Positions 24,166 through 35,540 of a stretch of 64,000 nucleotides of DNA are shown here, piece by piece. Position 1 is the stretch's first letter; each line of letters opens with the position of its first letter. Source of the DNA: Betaproteobacteria bacterium (GTDB lineage: Bacteria; Pseudomonadota; Gammaproteobacteria; Burkholderiales; Casimicrobiaceae). The stretch covers positions 9,936-73,935 of the forward strand of contig PLYT01000005.1 of assembly GCA_003153475.1 (NCBI GenBank). Direction: 5' to 3'. The translations under genes and the position numbers were made by a program. The notes beneath the pieces were generated by a model. That model searched no databases. It saw only the letters and a list, made by a program, of their open reading frames with translations, and had not been told where the DNA came from.

Positions 24166-25030
24166 TCTCCGTGGTGGTCAGCGTGCCGCTCTGGTAATCG
24201 CGCACCGTCTGCTCGATTTCCTCGCGCGTATTCATCACGAACGGTCCGTATTGGACGATCGGCTCGAGCAGCGGCCGGCCGGCGAGCAGGATGACCCTGC
24301 CGCCGTCGGGTCCGCCGGAGAATTCGACCTCGTCGCCATCCGACAGGATCCCCGCGTGGTGCGTCGCGAGGATTTTCTGCGCGCCGCCCGCGCCGACGGC
24401 AACCGAGCCCTCGAACGGGTAGACGAAGGCGTGATAGCCGGCGGGCAGCGCATGGCGGAACGTCACCCCGGCCGGAAGCTCGACATCGAAATAAAGCGGG
24501 TCGGTCGTCAGCCCATGGATCGGGCCGGGCGTGCGCTTGCCGTCGCTGTCCAGCGTTCCGGCGATGACTTTTACCCGTCCACCGCCGGCCAGCTCGACCA
24601 CGGGGATCTCGGTCGCCTGGATATCGCGATAGGCGGCAGCCTTCATCTTTTCCTTGGCCGGGAGATTGATCCAGAGCTGAAAGCCGCGCATGCGGCCGGC
24701 TTCCTGCTGCGGCATTTCGGAATGGATGATGCCGCGCCCCGCGCTCATCCACTGCACGCCGCCGGCTTTGAGATCGCCCGTGTTGCCCAGATGATCCTGG
24801 TGGCGCATGTGCCCGTCGAGCATGTAGGTCACTGTCTCAAAGCCGCGATGCGGATGCGCGGGGAAACCCGCGATGTAGTCGTCGGGGTTGTCGGTCGAAA
24901 AATGATCGAGCATCAGGAACGGGTCGAGGCGGGCCCAGTTCGATTGGCCGAGGCTGCGCTGAAGCTTGACGCCGGCGCCGTCCGAGGTAGGAATGGCTGC
25001 GATGACGCGCTGCAGGGTACGTGTAGGCAT
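24152..25030 (-). CDS. Pirin family protein
   Basis: The 292-residue product is a bicupin of the pirin family. The N-terminal cupin metal site is visible: HPHRGFETVTY supplies two histidines, and further histidine and glutamate lie near GHMRHQDH and IIHSEMP. Length is typical. Pirins bind Fe; bacterial members include quercetinase-like enzymes and regulators of central metabolism. It is transcribed away from the MFS gene and convergent with the TRAP remnant. Confidence 0.93.
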   Translation of the reverse strand: MPTRTLQRVIAAIPTSDGAGVKLQRSLGQSNWARLDPFLMLDHFSTDNPDDYIAGFPAHPHRGFETVTYMLDGHMRHQDHLGNTGDLKAGGVQWMSAGRGIIHSEMPQQEAGRMRGFQLWINLPAKEKMKAAAYRDIQATEIPVVELAGGGRVKVIAGTLDSDGKRTPGPIHGLTTDPLYFDVELPAGVTFRHALPAGYHAFVYPFEGSVAVGAGGAQKILATHHAGILSDGDEVEFSGGPDGGRVILLAGRPLLEPIVQYGPFVMNTREEIEQTVRDYQSGTLTTTETAGA

Positions 25031-25143
25031 GTCGTGGTCTCCTGAAAAGCCGATATGGGGGCAGCAGCGAAGACGTCAAGGGCGCCTAGGCGCGGTCATT
25101 TGCGTTACGGCGCCCGAACCGGTCTTCACGGTACCATTGGGCG

Positions 25144-26334
25144 ATGACTCGGTCGACCGCGTGGCGGCTCGTACCCGCGCTCGGCGTGACGCAGATCGTC
25201 TCGTGGGGCACGCTCTACTACTCGATCGCCGTTCTCGGCGCCAGCATGCGAGCCGAACTGGGCATCTCGGCCGCAATCCTGTTCGGCGCCTACTCGCTGG
25301 CGCTGCTGATCTCGGCATTGACAGCGCCTTTCGTGGGCCGCGCGATCGATCGCTACGGCGGCCGGACGGTCCTGAGCGCCGGGTCGGTCTCGGCCGCCAT
25401 CGCGCTGTTCCTGATCGGGCACGTGCATTCGACGGTCTCGCTTTATCTCGCCTGGTCGGTTGCGGGCGTCGCGATGGCGATGACGATGTACGACGCCGCG
25501 TTCGCGACCCTGTCGCAGCACTCGGGCAAGAGCTATCGCAAGGCGCTGACCGCGCTGACGCTGATGGGGGGCCTTGCAAGCACCGCGTTCTGGCCGGCGT
25601 CGCTCAAGGGGCTCGAGTGGTTCGGGTGGCGCGATACGCTGGTGATTTTCGCGGCGCTGGAGCTTGTCCTTTGCCTGCCGCTGCATCTGACCTTCATTCC
25701 GCCGGGCGCCGGCGCGACCGACCACGGCAGCGCCGGCGCGGCAGAAGGACGCGGCAGCCTGCCGGCGTCCAAGCGCCGTTCGGCGTTCGTGTGGCTGGCG
25801 ATCGCGTTTGCGTTCAACGGCTTTATCGTCTCGGTCCTGACCGTGCATCTGATCAGCGTTCTGCAGGGCAAGGGATTGAGCCTCGCGACGGCGGTGTGGG
25901 TCGGCATGTTCTTCGGCCCGATGCAGGTCACCGGACGTCTGATCGAATTCGCGATCGGCCGGCGCTTCGCATCGCGCTCGGTCGGCATCGCGGCGCTGTC
26001 GTTGCTGGTCATCGCCCTTCTGGTGCTGCTTGCGCTCAATGGCCAGGTTGCGCTGGCGCTGCTGTTCGCCGTCATCTTCGGCGGCAGCAACGGCGTAGTC
26101 ACGATCGTACGCGGCACGGTGCCGGCCGAATTGTTCGGCCGCGCCGGGTATGGGGGCACGCTCGGCAATCTCGCCGCGCCGGCGCTGTTCGCGCGTGCCA
26201 TCGCCCCGTTCGCTTTCGCTCCGCTGGCGGTCGCGGAATCGGCGATGGTTGCCGGCTTGCTGGCGCTGCTGGCGATGGCGGTGCTATCGGTCGTGAGCTT
26301 CGGCTTCGCCATCAAGCGCAGCCAGGAACGCTAG
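25144..26334 (+). CDS. MFS transporter
   Basis: The 396-residue product has about twelve hydrophobic segments in two halves joined by a polar loop (about residues 195-215), and an MFS-like loop 2-3 sequence GRAIDRYGGRTVLS. It resembles the monocarboxylate/oxalate-like group of MFS permeases, but the substrate is not predictable. It lies between the divergent pirin gene and the amidase gene, 95 bp upstream of the latter, so uptake of an amide is possible but unproven. Confidence 0.88.
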   Translation: MTRSTAWRLVPALGVTQIVSWGTLYYSIAVLGASMRAELGISAAILFGAYSLALLISALTAPFVGRAIDRYGGRTVLSAGSVSAAIALFLIGHVHSTVSLYLAWSVAGVAMAMTMYDAAFATLSQHSGKSYRKALTALTLMGGLASTAFWPASLKGLEWFGWRDTLVIFAALELVLCLPLHLTFIPPGAGATDHGSAGAAEGRGSLPASKRRSAFVWLAIAFAFNGFIVSVLTVHLISVLQGKGLSLATAVWVGMFFGPMQVTGRLIEFAIGRRFASRSVGIAALSLLVIALLVLLALNGQVALALLFAVIFGGSNGVVTIVRGTVPAELFGRAGYGGTLGNLAAPALFARAIAPFAFAPLAVAESAMVAGLLALLAMAVLSVVSFGFAIKRSQER

Positions 26335-26429
26335 TCGCCGCCCGGGCTCCAATGGCTTGACGGTGGCCGCGCGATGCTCGGGCTATGATGCCGGCTGTCG
26401 AAGAAATCTCCACCGAAAGGCGCGACCGC

Positions 26430-27863
26430 ATGACCGCGAGAGACCTGACCTACCTTCCACTGACCGAGCTCTCGCGCCGTCTGGGCGCCGGCGAGACTTC
26501 GTCGCATGACATCGTAAGCGCCTGTCTCGATCGCATCGCCGCCTACGATGGCCGCGCGCATGCTTTCATCGACGTCTATCGCGACGCCGCGCTCGATTGC
26601 GCAGCCGCAGCCGATCTCGAGCGCAAGGCGGGACTGGTTCGCGGACCGCTGCACGGTCTGCCGATCGCGCTCAAGGATCTGCTGCACATCAAGGGCCGGG
26701 TGACGACGGCAGGGTCGAAGAGCTGGCATGGCCGAGTAGCCACCGAAACCGCGACGGCCGTCGAGAGGCTGCTCGCGGCCGGCATGATTCCGCTCGGCAA
26801 AACGCACATGGTGGAATTCGCTTTCGGCGGCTGGGGCCGCAACGAGCCGATGGGGGCTCCCTGGAACCCGTGGGACACGCGCAGGCACCGCGTCGCCGGC
26901 GGATCGAGCAGCGGATCCGCGGTGGCGGTCGCCGCGGGCTTGGCACCTGCGGCAATCGGCTCCGACACCGGCGGATCGATTCGCATCCCGGCGGCGCTGT
27001 GTGGATTGACCGGGTTAAAGCCGACCTACGGCACGATCAGCCTCGCCGGCGTCGTACCACTGGCGACGACGCTCGATTCGCTCGGCCCGCTGGCGCGCAC
27101 CGTCGAGGACGCGGCGCTGCTGACCGCCGCGATGGCCGGCCCGGACCCACGCGACGCCGCCACGCTGACCGTGCCCCGACTCGATTTCGATCCGGTGCTC
27201 GCCGGCGCTCCCGACGTGCGGCGGCTGCGCATCACCGCGATCCCGGCCGACCAGCTGCCCCCCGATACGCTGCCCGACGTGGCGCGCGCGTTGCAGCAGG
27301 CGATCGCCGTGCTGCGCGAGCAGGGCGCGCTGGTCGATGAAGTCCGCGTGCCGATCGATTTCGAGGACCTGATGTTGCGTAATGGCAGGATCATCGCCGC
27401 CGAGGCGTGGGCGCTGCACCGCGCGTATATCGAGGACCCGAAGCTGCCGATCGATGCCTGGGTGCGCAAGCGAACGATCGGCGGCAAGGCGTTCAGCGCC
27501 GCTGACTATATCGACGAGTTGACCCGGCGCAAGCGCGCCGCCGCGGACTTCGCCGCGTGGATGCGCGGCCGCGACGCGCTGCTGACGCCGACCTTGCCGA
27601 TCACCGCGACGGCGATCGAGGAAGTCGACGAAGTAGCCACGCCGCTGGCGACGTTCACCCGTGTGGCCAATTACCTGGGCATCTGCGCGCTGTCGCTGCC
27701 GGCAGGCATGTCGGCGGATGGGCTGCCGGTCGCCGTGCAGCTCCTGGGCGCGCCGTTCGCCGAAGCGACGCTGGTCCGCGCGGGCCGCGCGTTTCAGCAG
27801 GCAACCGACTGGCACTTGCAGCGACCCGATCTGGCCGCGTGGGAGAGCGCCCCGCACGCGTGA
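26430..27863 (+). CDS. Amidase signature family enzyme
   Basis: From the ATG at 26430 (preceded by GAAAGG) the product is 477 residues. The Ser-cisSer-Lys triad is present: Lys82 in ALKDLLH, the GGSSSGSA motif (cis-Ser about 159) and nucleophile Ser183 in SDTGGSIR. Length and domain order fit amidases and GatA relatives, but no gatB or gatC is nearby, so a catabolic amidase is likelier than a tRNA amidotransferase subunit. It probably shares a transcript with the MFS gene. Confidence 0.92.
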   Translation: MTARDLTYLPLTELSRRLGAGETSSHDIVSACLDRIAAYDGRAHAFIDVYRDAALDCAAAADLERKAGLVRGPLHGLPIALKDLLHIKGRVTTAGSKSWHGRVATETATAVERLLAAGMIPLGKTHMVEFAFGGWGRNEPMGAPWNPWDTRRHRVAGGSSSGSAVAVAAGLAPAAIGSDTGGSIRIPAALCGLTGLKPTYGTISLAGVVPLATTLDSLGPLARTVEDAALLTAAMAGPDPRDAATLTVPRLDFDPVLAGAPDVRRLRITAIPADQLPPDTLPDVARALQQAIAVLREQGALVDEVRVPIDFEDLMLRNGRIIAAEAWALHRAYIEDPKLPIDAWVRKRTIGGKAFSAADYIDELTRRKRAAADFAAWMRGRDALLTPTLPITATAIEEVDEVATPLATFTRVANYLGICALSLPAGMSADGLPVAVQLLGAPFAEATLVRAGRAFQQATDWHLQRPDLAAWESAPHA

Positions 27864-28188
27864 GCGTCGCTGATGCGGCGTCGCGCCCAGGGATTCGGTC
27901 CTTGCTCGTATGACACGCTGACCCGCAGCAACGGCGCGCGCATTCTGGGCTTGTGCCCGTCGGGCCTGGCCACATCCAGCGTCTTCCGCACGCCAAGGTC
28001 GCCTCCGTGGTGCAGTCCCGGTTGATCGAAAGGCTCGGGGTCGCACAAGAGTGGTGCTTGGAAAACGGCAGCTGCAAGGCAATAGTGCATCTTCGGCCCG
28101 CATCCGGGGGCCGCGATCGTAGCAAGTTTCTGTTATCCGGCATATTCCTGGAATATCTGGCCGCTGGCATGCCGCTTGCGACTGGAAA
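27864..28188. other. Intergenic region, no gene supported
   Basis: A minus-strand frame crossing 27794-28090 reads RMRAPLLRVSVSYEQGPNPWA and might be a fragment, but it has no start context and runs into the amidase gene. A plus-strand frame from 27953 is unconvincing. I see no hairpin with a T tract. Confidence 0.3.
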
Positions 28189-28536
28189 ATGCATGACGAT
28201 GCGCTGGCGGCCGGAAGCGCGATGATCGCCGATGGGATTGAGCGTTCCGTCCGGCTCGCTGCCGCGGCCGCGCTGCTGGCGTTCTTCGCGCGCTGCCGCG
28301 GCAAGGCGCCGCCGGTTTCGCCGCTCGATCGTCAGCGCCCGGCGCGACCCCACCCACGGTGCGACGAGGCGTCGCGCCAGGCATTCGAGCGCGATCGCCG
28401 GCGATCGCCTTGGGCCGACGTGGCCTGGTCGCTCGTTATTCTGGTTTTGCTGACGCTCGTCGTCTATGCCGAGCTGCACGGAGCGAACATCCTGTCCGAA
28501 CTGGACGATCTCGGCTTGGCACCGGGCGGTTACTAG
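28189..28536 (+). CDS. Hypothetical membrane-anchored protein
   Basis: The 115-residue product has a moderately hydrophobic N-terminal segment, a basic middle (QAFERDRRRSPW) and a strong C-terminal membrane segment (VAWSLVILVLLTLVVYA) followed by a short acidic tail. An internal ATG at 28222 is an alternative start. No family is recognised. It is convergent with the FadH-type gene. Confidence 0.45.
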   Translation: MHDDALAAGSAMIADGIERSVRLAAAAALLAFFARCRGKAPPVSPLDRQRPARPHPRCDEASRQAFERDRRRSPWADVAWSLVILVLLTLVVYAELHGANILSELDDLGLAPGGY

Positions 28537-28554
28537 GCCCGACCCGAAGCGACT

Positions 28555-30651
<2,097 letters not shown>

Positions 30652-30704
30652 TTAGCCGGGACTTGCGACAAGGATCGCGGCGGGCCGTCCGCCGGACCTC
30701 GACT

Positions 30705-33119
30705 TCAGACGACGCGGCGCAGCAGGCCTGGATCGCGCGCGGCTCGTGTCCAGACCGAGGCGCGCATCCACGCGACCAGGTCTGCCGCTACCACCGGGCG
30801 GCTGAGCAGGTAGCCTTGGACCATGTCGCAGCTCAAGCCCCGCAGGCGCTCGACCGTCGCTTCGTCCTCGACGCCTTCCGCGACGACCACCAGGCCCATG
30901 TTGTGCGCGAGGTCGATCGTCGAGCGCACGATCACCGCATCGCTGGTGTCGCGTGCCATCCCGAGGATGAACGTCTTGTCGATCTTGAGCTCGTGCACCG
31001 GCAGCCGGCGCAGGTAGGCAAGCGACGAGTAGCCGGTGCCATAGTCGTCGATCGCCAGCCGGCAGCCCAGCGCATGCAGCCGCCGCAGATTGTCGATCGC
31101 GTGATCCGGATCGTCGAGAATCGCGCTCTCGGTGATTTCCAGCGTAATCCACTGCGCGGCGCAGCCGTGTTCGTGAAGCAGTGCCTCCACCCGGTCGGGC
31201 AACTCGAGGTCGACCAGGTCGCGCGCCGAGATGTTGATCGACACGTTCATCGGCAGGTCGTCGCTGTGCCAGGCGGCGCATTGCGCGATCGCGCGGCTCA
31301 TCACCCACTGCGTGATCGCGCGGATGTATCCGGTCTGCTCGGCGAAAGCGATGAATTCGACCGGGGAGACCAGACCGCGCGTCGGATGCCGCCAGCGCAC
31401 CAGCGCCTCAGCGTGCATCTCGCTGCCTCCGCGCAGTGCAACCTTGGGCTGATAGAAGAGCACCAGCTCGTCTTCGTCGACCGCCTTGCGCAAGCCGCTC
31501 ATCAGCGACAGGCGTTCCTTGCTGTGCTGGTCGTAGCGCTCGTCCCAGAGCGCGATGCCGAGATTCTTGCGCTTGGCCGCGTACATTGCGGCGTCGGCGT
31601 GGCGGAGCAAGGTCGAGCGTTCGCTGCCATGCTCGGGATAGATCGCGATGCCGATGCTGGCGCGCACGTCGACGACGTGGCCTTCGGGCGTCATCGGCAT
31701 GTCCAGCGCGTGCAGCAGCGACTTGGCGACCCGCTCTGCCTGAGCCGCGTCGTCGCCCGGCAGCAGTATTGCGAACTCGTCGCCGCCGAGGCGCGCGACG
31801 GTATCGGTCGGCCGCTTGAGCACGAGCTCGAGCCGGGACGAGACGGCCCGCAGGATCAGATCGCCGATCGAATGGCCGAGCGAGTCGTTGACGTCCTTGA
31901 AGTGATCGAGGTCCATCAGCAGCACCGCGACCGGCATCCCCAGGGCGGCGGCACTGAGCAGCGCCTCGTCGAGGCGGTCGTTGTACAGCGCCCGGTTCGG
32001 CAACTGCGTCAACCCGTCCCGGTAGGCCAGATCCATGATCCGCGATTCGCGGCTCGCGATGTCGTCCTGCATGATGCGAAAAGCGCTGGCGAGATCGCCG
32101 ATTTCGTCGGTGCGCGACACCGGTGGAGCGGTCGAGTAGTCGCCGGCGGCGATGCGCAGCGCGATGCCGGCCAGGTCGTGCACCGGGCGCGCAATCCCCC
32201 GGGCGATGACAATACTCGCGAACACCGAAATGATCGCCCACAGCAGCGAGATCAGCGCCATCTGGTGTTGCAGGCGACGGAACGGCTCGAGGGCCGGGTA
32301 CAAGGGCTGCTGCAGCACGGCGACGACCGCCGCGTCCGCCAGCGTCGGCAGTTGCAGGACACGGGTGATCGCCGTGTCGCCGTAGGCCGCATTGCCGTCG
32401 GCATCGGCTTCGGCAAAGCGATCGGACGCCATGTCGGCGCGCAAGTCGGTGCGATCGGCCAGCGCCAGCGTGCTGGCCTGAAGCTTCCAACCATCGTTGG
32501 CGCGCCGGCTGAAAAAAGTCACGTCGAGCCCCGTCAGCCGCCGTAATTCATTCGTCAGCGGGTCGTTGACCCGCTGGCCGACGACTGCCCACGCGATGGG
32601 CACCGGAGCCAGCACCGGAACGACGACCAGCTGGTAGAGTTCGCCGCGCAGGACGACCATCGCGGTCGCCTGTTCCAGAACTTCGGCCTGATCGAGGAGA
32701 CGTGGCAGCGCAAAGGGCTTGCCCGTGCCGATGTCGAGCGTGTCGCCCACGACTTTCTGGTCGAGACCGACGATCATCACCAGTGGCGCCTCGATCCGCT
32801 TGCCGTAGTTGACGAGCACGGAGCCGATGGTGTCGTGATCTCCGGTGGCGATCACCTCGCGGAACGCATAGTCGGCCGCCATCAGGCGCGCGCCCTGGAC
32901 CAGGCGCTGCGCGTCCTGCTCGAGCAGGCGGTCGAACACGCGTGCGCCGGCGACGACTGCGGCGCCAACGGTGCTGCGTGCAGCGTTACCGCCCACCGTG
33001 TTGATCAGTACGAAGCCGCCGACCTGGACGACAAAGATCAGCAGCAGGAAAAGCGCCAGGATGCGCCTTTGCAGGTTGCGCATCGGCAGCGCCCACAGCC
33101 GTTTGAGTGTTGTCGTCAT
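30705..33119 (-). CDS. Membrane-bound bifunctional GGDEF/EAL protein with periplasmic sensor
   Basis: The 804-residue product has a TM segment at about 20-42, a periplasmic domain (43-285, likely a double-Cache-like sensor), a second TM (286-308), a HAMP region, a GGDEF domain and an EAL domain. The diguanylate cyclase motif is intact (RLGGDEF, GGDEF at 445-449) with an inhibitory I-site RPTD at 436-439. The EAL domain keeps EALVRW (571-576), the metal-site IDDYGTGYSS and VVAEGVED. Both c-di-GMP synthesis and breakdown are therefore possible. It is divergent from a barrel-cupredoxin gene pair, which suggests it senses something in the periplasm related to those proteins. Confidence 0.93.
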   Translation of the reverse strand: MTTTLKRLWALPMRNLQRRILALFLLLIFVVQVGGFVLINTVGGNAARSTVGAAVVAGARVFDRLLEQDAQRLVQGARLMAADYAFREVIATGDHDTIGSVLVNYGKRIEAPLVMIVGLDQKVVGDTLDIGTGKPFALPRLLDQAEVLEQATAMVVLRGELYQLVVVPVLAPVPIAWAVVGQRVNDPLTNELRRLTGLDVTFFSRRANDGWKLQASTLALADRTDLRADMASDRFAEADADGNAAYGDTAITRVLQLPTLADAAVVAVLQQPLYPALEPFRRLQHQMALISLLWAIISVFASIVIARGIARPVHDLAGIALRIAAGDYSTAPPVSRTDEIGDLASAFRIMQDDIASRESRIMDLAYRDGLTQLPNRALYNDRLDEALLSAAALGMPVAVLLMDLDHFKDVNDSLGHSIGDLILRAVSSRLELVLKRPTDTVARLGGDEFAILLPGDDAAQAERVAKSLLHALDMPMTPEGHVVDVRASIGIAIYPEHGSERSTLLRHADAAMYAAKRKNLGIALWDERYDQHSKERLSLMSGLRKAVDEDELVLFYQPKVALRGGSEMHAEALVRWRHPTRGLVSPVEFIAFAEQTGYIRAITQWVMSRAIAQCAAWHSDDLPMNVSINISARDLVDLELPDRVEALLHEHGCAAQWITLEITESAILDDPDHAIDNLRRLHALGCRLAIDDYGTGYSSLAYLRRLPVHELKIDKTFILGMARDTSDAVIVRSTIDLAHNMGLVVVAEGVEDEATVERLRGLSCDMVQGYLLSRPVVAADLVAWMRASVWTRAARDPGLLRRVV

Positions 33120-33277
33120 CGTGCGCCCGGCCCGTGGCCGGCCCTCGACCCACCGGCCACCATCGCTGCGATGCCGCCGCGATCACTGCCGCGCACCGGC
33201 ACTTCGGCGACCAACGCCGCCGCTCCTGGTCGGCAAAAAATGACCCGCACCCGGTCCTTCGACCCGGCCTGCCTCCG

Positions 33278-33301
33278 AATATGACTATTTAATATCATAT
33301 T
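33278..33301. promoter_or_regulatory. AT-rich inverted repeat in divergent promoter region
   Basis: AATATGA (33278-33284) and TCATATT (33295-33301) form a 7-bp inverted repeat with a 10-base AT-rich spacer. It is in the 306-bp region between the GGDEF/EAL gene and the outer-membrane barrel gene, which otherwise holds no gene. The surrounding sequence is unusually AT-rich for this window. It could be an operator or simply promoter AT content; no -35/-10 pair is assigned with confidence. Confidence 0.35.
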
Positions 33302-33425
33302 ATTCAATAAGTTACAGACAACAACTGCTTCGTTCAGCCCCCCGGCTTTCCGCCTCGCATCAAAAGTGCTTGTGCACCACGTGTTGCGAGCCCATGACTA
33401 AGCAAGTTCCCTGCCGCCGATAGCG

Positions 33426-34358
33426 ATGAATGCCATGCCAAATTTAGATCCCGCTCGCCGCGTGCGACGCACCGCGCGTCGTCGCCGCGTCGCGGCGCCT
33501 TGGTGGCTGTCCGGGATAATGCTGCTCTGCGCCGCCGGACCGGCCTGCGCCGAGTGGTTCTACGACGTGCGGGCGGGCGGCATGTACGACGACAACCTGA
33601 CCCGGGCTCAGCAGGCGGCCGATGTCCGCGGTGACGCCGCGGCAACGCTGGCCGCAGCCGCAGGATGGTTCGTCGCGCCGACGGGCGCCGATGGCGTCAC
33701 GCTGTCACTCGACGCGAACAGCGAGGCCTATGGACGCTTTCATGGACTGAATCTGATCTCGATCGGCGCCGGCGCGGGCTATCGCCACAAGTTCGGGCTG
33801 GGCTCGGCGGCCCCCTGGGTATCGGTCACAGTCAAGGCGGCGCACGACGATTATCGCGGCGACATTCGCGACAGCGATCGCTTCGAAGCCGGCGTCGAGG
33901 TCGGACGGCGCCTGAGCACGGATTTCGACGCCTCGTTCGGCGTCGCGGGCGACCGGCGGCGGCCCCGCAACGATAGCCCCGTCGTGCCCGGCATTTCCGG
34001 CAAGATATTCGATTTGCGCGGACAAAGCGTGTTTGCGCGCGCTGCGTATGACGTCAGCGACCGGCTGCAGGTCGGCGGACGCCTGTCGGTGCGCCGCGGC
34101 GACATCGAGTCGACGACCCGGCAGAATATCGACATTTTCCTGGCCTCCGACGCCATCGCGGCGGACCCCACGTTTGGCAGCGATTTCTACGCGTACCGGC
34201 TGCGGGGCACGACCAAGACAGTCAACCTGAATGCGAGCTGGGCCCTGTCGGATCGCTCCTCGATCAACTTCGGCTACGCGCTGGCCAGCACCGCCGCCTA
34301 CGACGACCTCAACTACTTGAGCCGGGTCGGCTCGATCCTGCTGGCCTTCCACTTCTGA
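33426..34358 (+). CDS. Outer-membrane beta-barrel protein, unknown ligand
   Basis: The 310-residue product has a signal peptide after a basic N-terminus (SGIMLLCAAGPACA), then alternating hydrophobic/polar strands with aromatic girdle residues such as EWFYDVRAGGMYDDN. It ends in a terminal Phe (LAFHF), the classical outer-membrane assembly signal. ATG at 33435 is an alternative start. It heads a plus-strand group with a cupredoxin (29 bp later) and a small membrane protein, divergent from the GGDEF/EAL gene. Copper- or electron-related roles are inferred from the cupredoxin neighbour only. Confidence 0.75.
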   Translation: MNAMPNLDPARRVRRTARRRRVAAPWWLSGIMLLCAAGPACAEWFYDVRAGGMYDDNLTRAQQAADVRGDAAATLAAAAGWFVAPTGADGVTLSLDANSEAYGRFHGLNLISIGAGAGYRHKFGLGSAAPWVSVTVKAAHDDYRGDIRDSDRFEAGVEVGRRLSTDFDASFGVAGDRRRPRNDSPVVPGISGKIFDLRGQSVFARAAYDVSDRLQVGGRLSVRRGDIESTTRQNIDIFLASDAIAADPTFGSDFYAYRLRGTTKTVNLNASWALSDRSSINFGYALASTAAYDDLNYLSRVGSILLAFHF

Positions 34359-34387
34359 TCCGACTATCGACGATGGAGACTTCCCGC

Positions 34388-35038
34388 ATGCGCATCCTCT
34401 TTGGCCTCGCCCTGTTCGCGCTGACCGCGCAGACGGCGCTGGCGCAGAACGAGATCGTCGCCACCGTTCTCGACGACAATGGCAAGCCGGTGGCCGATGC
34501 GGTCGTCGTCGCCGTCCCGGCCGACGGCGGCATACGCCTGCCGACCCGACGCGACGCGGTCGTCGACCAGGTCGACAAGGAATTCACACCGAAGGTCAAC
34601 GCGATCCTGGTCGGCACGCCGGTGATCTTCCCGAACCACGACAACGTCCGGCACCACGTCTATTCGTTCTCGCCGGCCAAGCGCTTCGAGCTGCCGCTCT
34701 ATGCCGGCGTGCCTGCGCAGCCGGTCGTATTCGACACCCCGGGCGTCGTCATCCTCGGCTGCAACATTCACGACTGGATGGTCGGTTACGTCTACGTGTC
34801 CGAATCGCCGTATTTCGCCAAGACGCGCGCCGACGGCAAGGCGGTGATCGCCGACGTGCCGGGGAAAACCTACATCGTGCGCGTATGGCATCCGCAGCTC
34901 GAAGGCTCCGAAGCCATGACCAAAAGAACGGTCGACCTTTCCGCAAAGCGGCGGGTCGACGTCGAATGGGCGTTGAAGCTCAAGCCGGAATTGCGCATGC
35001 GCCGGTCGCCCGTCGGCGACCACAGTGGGCACTATTGA
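34388..35038 (+). CDS. Periplasmic cupredoxin-domain protein (often labelled methylamine utilization protein)
   Basis: The start is set at the ATG at 34388 because GGAGA lies eight bases upstream and a signal peptide (LFGLALFALTAQTALA) then begins the 216-residue product. The central region carries likely type-1 copper ligands: a histidine in NHDNVRHHVYSF, and GCNIHDWM with Cys, His and Met. The C-terminal part (VRVWHPQLEGSE) is carboxypeptidase-regulatory-like in appearance. It probably binds copper or transfers electrons in the periplasm. Immediate neighbours are the outer-membrane barrel and a small membrane protein. Confidence 0.78.
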   Translation: MRILFGLALFALTAQTALAQNEIVATVLDDNGKPVADAVVVAVPADGGIRLPTRRDAVVDQVDKEFTPKVNAILVGTPVIFPNHDNVRHHVYSFSPAKRFELPLYAGVPAQPVVFDTPGVVILGCNIHDWMVGYVYVSESPYFAKTRADGKAVIADVPGKTYIVRVWHPQLEGSEAMTKRTVDLSAKRRVDVEWALKLKPELRMRRSPVGDHSGHY

Positions 35039-35101
35039 CATGTGTGCGCCAAGCCACCAAACTCGCGCCCCGATGAAATGCCGTAACGGGAAAGGCTGAC
35101 G

Positions 35102-35428
35102 ATGGACCGCCGCCTGGATTGGATCGCCTCGAACGGGCTGCTCGCTGCAGGCTTGTATTTTGCCATCGTTGCGCAGGTCGGTTGGGCGCAGTACGCGATC
35201 ACGGCGTTCACCTGGTGGATGCTGGCCAACTGCGCGACCGCGCTGATCGGCGGCCCGGGCTCGCGGCCGGTCAGCCTGCCGACCGCTCCACCGCTGCAGG
35301 CGATGGTGTTCGATCTCGGCGTCCTGGCCGTCATGTTCGTCGCGCATTGGTACTGGACCGCGTTCGCCTACGCCATGATGAGCGGCTGCGCGGTGCTCAT
35401 CAGGGAACGCACCCCGAGCAAGCGCTGA
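35102..35428 (+). CDS. Small three-TM membrane protein
   Basis: The 108-residue product has three hydrophobic segments (GLLAAGLYFAIVAQVGW, ITAFTWWMLANCATALI and MVFDLGVLAVMFVAHWYW) and a short basic end. It starts 63 bp after the cupredoxin gene and probably belongs to the same transcript. No family is recognised. It could be a membrane partner of the cupredoxin, which is inference. Confidence 0.6.
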   Translation: MDRRLDWIASNGLLAAGLYFAIVAQVGWAQYAITAFTWWMLANCATALIGGPGSRPVSLPTAPPLQAMVFDLGVLAVMFVAHWYWTAFAYAMMSGCAVLIRERTPSKR

Positions 35429-35540
35429 CCGTTCGCCACCGCGCGGCCGAAAGCGCCGGCGTTGACGCTGCACGCGTCAAGCGAAACAATCGGGGTTCCG
35501 GCCTCGTACTGCCGGTTTCCCACTCCGAGGAACTTTCCCG

